A DNA stretch of 10,426 bases, from contig JAKAML010000018.1 in NCBI GenBank assembly GCA_021812845.1, positions 1 to 10,426 of the forward strand. Direction: 5' to 3'. The DNA is from Pseudomonadota bacterium (GTDB lineage: Bacteria; Pseudomonadota; Alphaproteobacteria; Rhizobiales; Hyphomicrobiaceae). Shown piece by piece: positions 1-6,400 of the stretch. The position numbers were made by a program, and so were the translations under genes. The notes below the pieces were generated by a model. That model was not told the DNA's origin and ran no database searches. It worked only from the letters and a program-made list of their open reading frames with translations. Every line of letters starts with the position of its first letter. Within the stretch, counting starts at the first letter, position 1.

Positions 1-1
1 G

Positions 2-265
2 GCCGCCGCATCGCGCCGCGCGCCCACGGCCGCGCCGCGGCCCTGGGATCACGCGGCGCTGGCGAGCCGTCTGAGGGCGCTCGAGGGCCGTGAGGTTCTG
101 GTCCGCGGCTGGATCGAGCGCCGGAATGGTCCCTACATCGAGCTGACCCATCCCGCCGACATCGAGGAGCGCAGCGACGGCTCAGCCCGCGCCGCACCTG
201 CGTCGCGAGGCGACGTGGCGGACCCGCGCGGGGCAGCGGCCGACCGGCCTATACGGGTGCCGTGA
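2..265 (+). CDS. C-terminal fragment of probable thermonuclease-family (SNase-like) protein
   Basis: An open frame enters from the left edge and ends at TGA 263-265, giving 87 visible codons and no start. The readable core is a short beta-rich segment containing GREVLVRGWIERRNGPYIEL followed by THPADIE. From memory, a block of this shape (G-R-x-V-x-V-R-G-W-I-E, then G-P-x-I-E and H-P-x-x-I-E) closes many alphaproteobacterial thermonuclease-family (Staphylococcus nuclease-like) proteins. The catalytic Arg/Asp/Glu residues would lie outside the window, so nuclease activity cannot be judged. The last 30 or so residues are Ala/Arg/Pro-rich and look unconserved. It converges on carD with about 200 bp between the stops. 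The frame is well supported; the family name is moderate, since only the tail is visible. Confidence 0.5.
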   Translation, partial: AAASRRAPTAAPRPWDHAALASRLRALEGREVLVRGWIERRNGPYIELTHPADIEERSDGSARAAPASRGDVADPRGAAADRPIRVP

Positions 266-305
266 CGAGCGAGCCCGAAGCCCGACGGCCGGCTGCCCGA
301 GGACG

Positions 306-343
306 AAAAACGCCCGAGGCGCGCGTTGTGCGAGCCCCGGGCG
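306..343 (-). terminator. Probable intrinsic terminator of carD
   Basis: Positions 311-343 form a GC-rich imperfect hairpin: outer stem CGCCCG/CGGGCG (6 bp), one mismatch, GGC/GCC, one mismatch, CGC/GCG and a small loop. On the minus strand the hairpin is followed directly by TTTTT (complement of 306-310). That is the layout of a Rho-independent terminator reading leftward, about 120 nt past the carD stop. On the plus strand the following bases are only CGATGTTT, so use by the convergent left-edge gene is possible but weaker. Confidence 0.6.
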
Positions 344-463
344 CGATGTTTCACGACGAACCGAACCACGGTCGAGGCCGCGGGGCGCGCCACGGCGGCA
401 CGGCTCCGCGACGGGTCGCCTGCTGCGACGGGATCGGCTCCGCAAACGGGGCCGCCCTGGACG

Positions 464-1633
464 TCAGGCCGCCTTGAACTCGGCCTCGTCGCTGCCGCCC
501 TCCGCCATCCGGCGGCCCTTGGCGCTCTTCGACAGCACGTCGGTGATGCGCTGCACCGCGCCGCGCTCGTCCAGCTTGTCGACTGCGGCGATCTCGCGCG
601 CCATGCGATCGAGCGCGTCCTCGTAGAGCTGGCGCTCCGAGTACGACTGCTCGGGCTGGGCCTCCGACCGGAACAGGTCGCGCACCACCTCGGCGATCGA
701 GATCAGGTCGCCCGAGTTGATCTTCGCCACGTACTCCTGGGCGCGGCGGCTCCACATGGTCCGCTTGACGCGCGCGCGGCCCTTGAGAATCTCCATCGCC
801 TTCTTGACCAGGGCCTCGTCGGCGAGCTTGCGCATCCCGACCGTCGCCAGCTTGCCGGTCGGCACGCGCAGCGTCAGCTTCTCCTTGTCGAAGGTGATGA
901 CGAAGAGCTCGAGCGACATGCCCGCGATCTCCTGCTCCTCGATGCCGACGATGCGGCCGACCCCGTGCGCGGGATAGACCACGAACTCGTTGGTCTTGAA
1001 GCCGTGGCGCTGGCTGACCGGCTTCTTCTGGGCGTTGATCATCTGGCGCTGCTGCGCCGCCTTCTCGGCCAGCGCCTTCGGCGTCGGCACCCCGGCCGGC
1101 GGCACGAGCGCGGTCAGCTTCTGCCCGCCCGGCTTGGCGACGTTGGCGGGCACGGTCCGGACCGGGCTTGCGATACCGGTGGCCGCGGCGCGCATGGCGA
1201 GCGACGCCTGCGGCAGCGGGGTGGACTTGGACGGCGACGCGGCGGCGGGCCGGGGCGCGATCGCGGCCGGCTTGGTGGCGGCGGCGGCCGCGGCGGGCTG
1301 CTTGGCGAACGGCTTCGACGCCGCCTTCGCCGCGGCCGGCTTCGCTGCGACCGTTTTGGCGACGACGGGAGCGACGACGGGCTTCGTGATCTTGGCGGCG
1401 ACGGCGGCGCGAGACGACGCATGGCCGGCGGCCTTGGCGGCGACCGACGGCTTCTGGGACTTGGCGACCTGGGCGACCTGGGCGACCTGGGCGACGCGGG
1501 CAGCAGAGCTCTCGGGCTTGCGCACCGGCTTGGCGACCTTGGCGGACGGCACCTTGGGTGAGGCCTTCTTGACGGCGGAAGCCACGGGCTTGGTGGCCTT
1601 CGCCTTGGCTTCCACCTTCTTCTTCTGGGCCAT
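464..1633 (-). CDS. carD: CarD/CdnL-family transcription regulator with long basic N-terminal tail
   Basis: 389 aa. Residues 211-272 (GFKTNEFVVYPAHGVGRIVG onward) match the CarD/CdnL RNA-polymerase-interaction domain, which binds the beta subunit. Residues 274-370 form the helical DNA-binding domain, with the conserved MWSRRAQEY block (W294) that in known CarD proteins wedges into the minor groove at the -10 edge and stabilises open complexes. Residues 1-200 are an Ala/Lys/Pro/Val-rich, histone-H1-like tail with AKP/KPA motifs and a VAQ triplet repeat. Ordinary CdnL proteins are about 160-180 aa, so the tail doubles the length. The protein ends in KAA; in Caulobacter a C-terminal di-alanine on CdnL is a ClpXP signal, so regulated turnover is an inference here. 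The start at 1633 gives MAQKKK, and no alternative start near the CarD domain is obviously better. A terminator hairpin follows at 306-343. Confidence 0.93.
   Translation of the reverse strand: MAQKKKVEAKAKATKPVASAVKKASPKVPSAKVAKPVRKPESSAARVAQVAQVAQVAKSQKPSVAAKAAGHASSRAAVAAKITKPVVAPVVAKTVAAKPAAAKAASKPFAKQPAAAAAATKPAAIAPRPAAASPSKSTPLPQASLAMRAAATGIASPVRTVPANVAKPGGQKLTALVPPAGVPTPKALAEKAAQQRQMINAQKKPVSQRHGFKTNEFVVYPAHGVGRIVGIEEQEIAGMSLELFVITFDKEKLTLRVPTGKLATVGMRKLADEALVKKAMEILKGRARVKRTMWSRRAQEYVAKINSGDLISIAEVVRDLFRSEAQPEQSYSERQLYEDALDRMAREIAAVDKLDERGAVQRITDVLSKSAKGRRMAEGGSDEAEFKAA
1461..1496. repeat. 9-bp in-frame tandem repeat inside carD
   Basis: Four consecutive 9-bp units (consensus TGGGCGACC on the plus strand; the first and last units each differ by one base). 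Read on the minus strand they encode the VAQ VAQ VAQ VAK run in the basic tail of CarD (about residues 47-58). The unit is a multiple of three, so copy-number change by slippage would lengthen or shorten the tail without breaking the frame. Confidence 0.8.
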
Positions 1634-1970
1634 GTCGATGTCTCACTTTCTTCGTTACGCGCGTCCCGGGCGGGCGACCCGGCACGACAGCCGCTGCGCA
1701 TCAGCGACCGCACAAAAACCCGTCTTGGAGGTATCGCTACCACCAAACCGGAACGTTCGGACAACCGGTCAGGTGCAACCCTGGATATGGGGTCGCGGAC
1801 CGGCACATGTAATGGCTTGACTGTTCACCTTTCGAACCTGCTTAGGAGCCCCGCATACCGCAGAGCTGCACCGATGTTCGAGCATAAGAGGCAAAGGTGA
1901 CCGCGTTATGTTCGCCGTTGTTCCGGCAATGTCTACAGCTACGCCACGACACGAACCTTGTAACACAATT

Positions 1971-1985
1971 TTCATGCAAAATGAA
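1971..1985. repeat. Inverted repeat TTCAT-N5-ATGAA
   Basis: A perfect 5-bp palindromic pair with a 5-bp AT-rich spacer (GCAAA), in the most AT-rich part of the carD upstream region. Its size fits a binding site for a dimeric regulator, but 5-bp arms can arise by chance and no regulator family is recognised. Confidence 0.3.
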
Positions 1986-2014
1986 GGGCGGTGCAGCAAA
2001 AGAGTGCCCACCCG

Positions 2015-2033
2015 CTTAAGGAACAGCCTTAAG
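2015..2033. repeat. Inverted repeat CTTAAGG-N5-CCTTAAG
   Basis: Perfect 7-bp arms (2015-2021 and 2027-2033) separated by AACAG. The AT-containing arms stand out against GC-rich surroundings. It lies about 380 bp upstream of the carD start and 6 bp from the next inverted repeat. It could be an operator for a dimeric protein or a short RNA hairpin; the sequence alone does not decide. Confidence 0.5.
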
Positions 2034-2038
2034 TTGCA

Positions 2039-2070
2039 CCGATCGGGGATCTCTTCCCGCTCCCGATCGG
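2039..2070. repeat. 9-bp-stem hairpin (CCGATCGGG...CCCGATCGG)
   Basis: Perfect 9-bp arms at 2039-2047 and 2062-2070 with a 14-nt loop. On the plus strand it is followed by GCGCCTTT, a poor T-run, and on the minus strand by TGCAACTT, so it is not a convincing terminator either way. Together with the inverted repeat at 2015-2033 it gives two adjacent stem-loops, as might be found in a structured leader or small RNA. Confidence 0.5.
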
Positions 2071-2141
2071 GCGCCTTTCGACGTCGGTGTCCGCTGCTTC
2101 GAGGGCCCCGCACTCTCGACGCCGCTGGGCGCTAAAGGACG

Positions 2142-2218
2142 CCCCCAGGACAACCCCCCACAGGACACCCCAGGACACCCCCAGCACGCCCCTGGGCGCA
2201 CGCCCCTGGGCGAGCCCC
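2142..2218 (-). repeat. G-tract cluster with short tandem repeats downstream of fdxA
   Basis: Seven C-tracts of 4-6 bases on the plus strand (2142-2146, 2154-2159, 2168-2171, 2178-2182, 2189-2192, 2203-2206, 2215-2218) are G-tracts on the minus strand, with 6-10 nt loops. The block includes an exact 10-bp tandem pair (CAGGACACCC, 2161-2180, with a one-mismatch copy at 2146-2155) and an exact 14-bp tandem pair (CACGCCCCTGGGCG, 2185-2198 and 2199-2212). The G-rich strand is the sense strand of fdxA, so the 3' untranslated RNA could fold into a G-quadruplex. The repeats suggest growth by slippage. Confidence 0.6.
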
Positions 2219-2231
2219 GGCAGCGGGGCTC
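2212..2231 (-). terminator. Terminator-like hairpin overlapping the fdxA stop
   Basis: Perfect 7-bp arms GAGCCCC (2212-2218) and GGGGCTC (2225-2231) around a 6-nt loop. On the minus strand the stem begins inside the fdxA TGA (2232-2230). No T-run follows; the downstream minus-strand sequence is G-rich instead. It may contribute to RNA 3'-end stability or termination without a U-tract, so the call is tentative. Confidence 0.35.
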
Positions 2232-2568
2232 AGTCGCCGCCGCCGGGCTTCGGGGAGAAATACTTCTCGAACTTCCCCGCTTCGTCCTTGTACTTGTCGG
2301 CGTCCTCGGGCTGCTCCTTCTTGGCCGTGATGTTGGGCCACTTCTCGGCGTACTCGCGATTGAGTTGCAGCCACTTGTCGAGACCGGGCTCGGTATCGGC
2401 CTTGATCGCCTCGACCGGGCACTCGGGCTCGCACACGCCGCAGTCGATGCACTCGTCGGGGTGGATGACGAGCATGTTCTCGCCCTCGTAGAAGCAATCC
2501 ACCGGACAGACCTCGACGCAATCGGTGTACTTGCACTTGATGCACTTGTCGTTGACGATGTAGGTCAT
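2230..2568 (-). CDS. fdxA: Seven-iron ferredoxin FdxA (3Fe-4S + 4Fe-4S)
   Basis: 112 aa, a small soluble electron carrier. The cysteine pattern matches Azotobacter vinelandii ferredoxin I with a +1 offset: C9, C17 and C50 for the 3Fe-4S cluster; C21, C40, C43 and C46 (CIDCGVC) for the 4Fe-4S cluster; C12 and C25 as the two extra cysteines. The C-terminal half ([20 protein letters not shown]) is the usual long tail of this family. The start at 2568 (MTYIV) is chosen because the family begins there; the frame stays open upstream to 2679, but that part is Arg/Gly-rich and unlike ferredoxin. The ribosome site is weak (AGGCTGG just before ATG). It lies downstream of the S4 gene on the same strand, separated by a gap that holds a 165-bp repeat. 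The redox partner is not evident here. Confidence 0.95.
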   Translation of the reverse strand: MTYIVNDKCIKCKYTDCVEVCPVDCFYEGENMLVIHPDECIDCGVCEPECPVEAIKADTEPGLDKWLQLNREYAEKWPNITAKKEQPEDADKYKDEAGKFEKYFSPKPGGGD

Positions 2569-2784
2569 TCCAGCCTGTCCAAGCTCGTGTGTTTCCGATC
2601 GCGCCGGCCCTCGCCGTCGCGCAGTCTCCCGTCCTCCGGTCGCCGGCGACGCTCCGCCCGGCGTCGGGGAACGCCCCATCTCGGCCCGGACCGGCCGTGC
2701 TCCGTCCGGCCTCGTTCCCGGCCGGCCGCGACACGTACCGGCCGCGATGCGTCGCGCCGTCCGCTCCCCCTCCGGACGCTCGCT

Positions 2785-2949
2785 AGTGCTGTGGCGCAGT
2801 CATTTGATTCCCTCGCGCGGCAGGCATTCCAACCAAATGACTGCGCCTGAAACAGCACTAGAAACACAAGCTTGCTCGTGTTCCTTTGGCGCAAGCATTT
2901 GCTCTCGACCTCGCAACGAACAGGATGCAAATGTTTGCGCCGGAACACT
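2785..2949. repeat. 165-bp double-hairpin intergenic element, copy 1
   Basis: Homologous to 8739-8903 in inverted orientation: 165 positions, no gaps, about 18 differences by hand alignment (about 89% identity). It contains two consecutive long hairpins. Hairpin A pairs 2785-2806 with 2834-2859 (14 bp plus 8 bp, with a TGAA bulge at 2848-2851). Hairpin B pairs 2878-2902 with 2927-2948 (22 bp with one mismatch and a TTT bulge at 2885-2887). The outer ends are imperfect terminal inverted repeats (GTGCTGTGGCGCAG versus GTGTTCCGGCGCAA), and this copy is bounded by TA on both sides (2784-2785, 2949-2950). No transposase gene lies inside. It looks like a non-autonomous MITE- or BIME-like element. 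The remaining 2569-2784 of this gap is GC-rich DNA with no gene visible and presumably holds the fdxA promoter. Confidence 0.85.
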
Positions 2950-3424
2950 AGAGGGAAGGATCCTTCAGACGGTCGAGATCCCGACGCTCGCGCTTTGTGG
3001 GACGTCCCGCTCCCGGCCGACGCTCGGCATGTCTCGGCGCCTCCGCGCGCGCGGCGGCGGAGCCGGGGCTCACTCGGGCGAGAGATTTGGTCCCTTCGGC
3101 GGCCGGTGTCAATTCCTCGTAGAGATCGGCGGCCTCCCCGGCCGGACCACGGCGGTCGATGAACCCCGCGATGCGGACCACGCGCACCTGCCGGTTGAGG
3201 GTCGCGGTGACCACGTCTCCGGCCTTGACCGTGGCCCCCGGCTTGTCGACCCGCTCGCGGTTGACGCGGATGCGCCCTCCGGTCACCAGGGCCGCGGCCT
3301 GCGTCCGCGTCTTGGCCAGACGGGCGAACCACAGCCACTTGTCGAGCCGTTGCGCCGCGACCGCCGGTTGCCCTTGGCCGCCCTCGGCCCTGCGATCGTG
3401 TCCGGCGCCTCCCCCGCGTTTCAT
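2948..3424 (-). CDS. Hsp15-like RNA-binding S4 domain protein
   Basis: 158 aa. Residues 25-90 form an S4 RNA-binding domain (QRLDKWLWFARLAKTRTQAA, then GGRIRVNRERV, KPGATVKAGDVVT), the arrangement of the heat-shock protein Hsp15 (HslR), which in E. coli binds stalled 50S subunits carrying nascent chains. The basic C-terminal block RPTKRERRDLDRL also fits this family. The start ATG (3424-3422) overlaps the helicase TGA (3423-3421) as ATGA, so translation is probably coupled to the helicase. The stop TAG (2950-2948) is formed partly by the first two bases of the repeat element at 2785-2949, so the final residues (KDPSL) may have been set by that insertion. Residues 105-140 are low-complexity. 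Assignment to the S4 family is firm; the exact role is inferred. Confidence 0.9.
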   Translation of the reverse strand: MKRGGGAGHDRRAEGGQGQPAVAAQRLDKWLWFARLAKTRTQAAALVTGGRIRVNRERVDKPGATVKAGDVVTATLNRQVRVVRIAGFIDRRGPAGEAADLYEELTPAAEGTKSLARVSPGSAAARAEAPRHAERRPGAGRPTKRERRDLDRLKDPSL

Positions 3425-6400
3425 TGCGAGCCCTGACCTTTGGACTGCTTCTCGAGCGCCTCGCGCAGCGCCATCAGCTTGGCGAACGGGCTGTCCGGAT
3501 CGGCGCCCCCCTTGCGCGGCGGCGCGGACGATACGACCTCGGGCGCCCGGCGCTCGTCGCGCCGACGGTCCCCGCCCGGTCGGTCGCCCCGGGGGCGGTC
3601 CTGGCGCGGCCTGTCGCCATAGGGCCGCTCGCCCTGGGGCCGGCCACCCTGCGTCGGCTCGCCGGGCGGCCGCGCGCCGGGACGCGCATCCGTGGACCGT
3701 GGACCATCGGCTCGCTCGCCCTGCGGCCGCTCGCCCGGGCTGCGCTCGCCGCGCCGGTCGCGATCGGACCGCCGTCCCTGGTGCCGATGACGGTCGTGGC
3801 GGCCGTCCTGGCGTGCCGCCTGCGCCGCGGCCTCGCCGACGGTCCCGTCCCCGCTCCCATCACCCCCCGGCGATGCGGCCTCGATCCCTGGCTTCGTTCC
3901 GGTGGCGGCGGCGGTGGGCGCCCGCTGCCCGTCTCCACGCCGCTGGCCGCCCCGGTTCCGTCCCCGCCCGCGATGGCGGCCTTCGCCATCCTCGTGGCGA
4001 TGCCGGCGCGGACGCCAGACGTCGATGAACTTGGGCTCGGGCGGCTTGCCGTCGGATGGAACCTCGGACGACGCGGGCGGCTCGGCGGCGGCGACCTCGG
4101 CCACTGCGGGCGGCGCGGGCTCGGCAGCACCCACCCCCTCGCCGGCGGCCGGGGGCGCTGCGATCTCGCCCGTGGCGTCGGATGCGTCCGCCGCAGGATT
4201 CGGCGCCGGCTGGGCGTCCTCGGTCGCAGCAGGGCTCACGGCGGGTGCCGCGACCGGCGGCGCGACGGGGGCCGGGCGGCGGTCGAGACGGAAGCCCAGC
4301 GCCCTCAGGACATGGCTCAGCTCGTCCGGCGAGCAGCCGAGGATCGACATCATCTCGGGCGTGACGGTGAAGCCGCCGTCGCCGGTCGAGCCCTTGGGCG
4401 GCTGGGCCTGGTTGTCGGCCGTCGCGCGGAAGGCGAGCAGTGGCCGGATGAGGTCGGCGAGCCGCTCGAGGATGTCGAAGCGCACCGCCCGCGGTCCGCA
4501 GACGTGGAACCCGTAGGCGCGGTAGAACGGCTCCGGCACCGCCGGGTCCGCGGCGACGGAGGTCAACCCCGCCCGTGGCGGATCCGGCAGTTTGTCGGGG
4601 TCGAGCCCGGCCTGCTCCGCCCCGCGCAGCACCCAATAGGTGAGCAGGAGCTCCGCCGCCGCGGGCTTCAGGAGCAGCGGCACGAAGATGTTGAAGGCGC
4701 CGAAGCGCACGCCGTATTTCCTGAGCTGCGACCGCGCCGTCTGGTCGAGCGACTTCACCTCCTCGGCGATCACCTCGCGCTTCAGCACGCCCGAGCTTTC
4801 GGTCAGACGGAACGCGATGCCGCGCGCGAGGCCCGTGACGTCCTCGGCCTTCTGCAGCTCGACCAGCGGCTTCAGCTTGTCGCCCGCGATCTCGGCGATC
4901 CACTGGTCGAGCCGCGCCTGCACCTTCTCGCGGTCGGGTCCGGAGATGTGCTCGTCGACGGTGAGCACCACCCGCGGCTTCAGCGGATCGTCGCTGGCCT
5001 CGAGCCGGCCGATCTCCTCGTCCCGCCACAGCACGCGACCGTTGCGAGCGAGTTTGAAGGCGTCCGCCTTGGCCGCCGCCACCCGCCGTGCCCGCATCGA
5101 CAATTCGCGCGACAGCACCTGCGCCGCCGCCGACCGCGCGGCCTTGCCGTGGATGCCCTCGGCCTGGTTGTCGGGGAAGAACACGAAGCCCTTGAGGCGG
5201 CCGACGAAGTGGTTCTCGACCTCGATCGCGCCGTCGTCGCGGATCTCGGCGTTGAGCTCGTCCTTGTCCCGCATTCCCTTCATCAAGGCACTGGTCCTCT
5301 TGTCGACGAAGCGCTGCGTGAGCCGTTCGTGGAGTGCGTCGGAGAGCTGATCCTCGATCTCGCGCGTGCGGCCCTGCCAGTGGACCGGATCCTCGAGCCA
5401 GTCGGCGCGGTTCGACACGAATGTCCAGGTGCGGATGTGGGCGATGCGGTTGGCGAGCGTGTCGATGTCGCCGTCGGTGCGGTCGGCGAACGCGACCTGC
5501 TTCTGGAACCAGTCCTCGGGGATGCGCTCGTCGGGTCCGCGCAGGAACTTGTAGAGCGTGGCCACGAGCTCGGCGTGGTTCTGCGACGAGATCTTGCGGT
5601 AGTCCGGCACCTGGCAGACGTCCCACAGCAGCCTGACCGCGACCGGCGAGCCGGCCAGCGCCGCGATCTCGCCGTCCGCCGCCACCGTCTCCAGCGCCGC
5701 GACGTCGTCGGCCATCCTTGCGCGCGCGAGCCGCGCCTCGCGCGGGGTCTCGCGCAGGCTGTCGCGCAGCCGGTCGAGGGTGGCGAAATCGAGGTCGCGG
5801 TTGCGCCACTGCAGCACGCGGACGCTGTCGAAGTTGTGTGTCTCGAGCCGCTCGACCACGTCCGAGGAGAACGGCTCCGCGCCCCCCGTCACGCCGAAGG
5901 TGCCGTCGTTCATGTGGCGGCCGGCGCGACCTGCGATCTGGCCGAGCTCGCCCGGCGTCAGGTTGCGGTGACCGTGGCCGTCGAACTTGCGCGTCGCGGA
6001 GAACGCGACGTGGTCGACGTCGAGGTTGAGCCCCATGCCGATGGCGTCGGTGGCGACGAGGAAGTCGACGTCGCCCGACTGGTAGAGTGCGACCTGGGCG
6101 TTGCGCGTCCTCGGCGACAGTGCGCCGAGCACGACGGCGGTGCCGCCGCGCTGGCGGCGGATCAGCTCGGCGATCGCGTAGACCTCGTTCGCCGAGAACG
6201 CGACGACCGCCGAGCGCGACGGCAGCCGAGTGATCTTCTTCTCGCCCGCGTAGGCGAGCTTGGAGAGCCGCGGGCGCGAGATGAAGTTGGCGCCCGGGAT
6301 CAGGTCGCTGATCGCCTCGCGCATGGTCTGTGCGCCGAGCAGCAGCGTCTCCGAGCGGCCGCGCGCGTGCAGCAGCCGGTCGGTGAAGGTGTGCCCGCGC

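Larger units (their letters stand above)
1634..2229 (-). promoter_or_regulatory. carD upstream region, AT-rich, no convincing gene
   Basis: 596 bp between carD and fdxA, both on the minus strand. The part from about 1800 to 2040 is visibly richer in A/T than the surrounding coding DNA, as expected of a promoter region. No strong -35/-10 pair toward carD could be fixed by eye; TTGCAC and TTGCAT hexamers occur on the minus strand but without good -10 partners. The region holds three inverted repeats (1971-1985, 2015-2033, 2039-2070) and a G-tract cluster near fdxA. The open frames here (e.g. 1769-2113 minus, 1908-2135 plus) have no recognisable protein family and no good ribosome site. An unannotated small RNA is possible but not shown. 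Confidence 0.45.

Noticed and set aside
326..1561. 411-codon plus-strand open frame opposite carD
   Set aside because: Antisense shadow of carD; Leu/Gly/Arg/Asp-rich low-complexity translation with no domain.
1767..1774. GGTCAGGT, reminiscent of the conserved loop of 4.5S signal-recognition RNA
   Set aside because: The following GGAAGGAAGCAGCC part is missing and no long hairpin surrounds it.
1830..1838. GGTTCGAAA on the minus strand, suggestive of a tRNA T-loop
   Set aside because: The flanking bases do not form a T-stem, and no anticodon arm or acceptor stem could be built.
1817..1840. TTGACT on the plus strand upstream of carD as a promoter
   Set aside because: The partner hexamer (GCTTAG/CTTAGG) is poor and no plus-strand gene follows; kept only as a possibility for an unannotated RNA.
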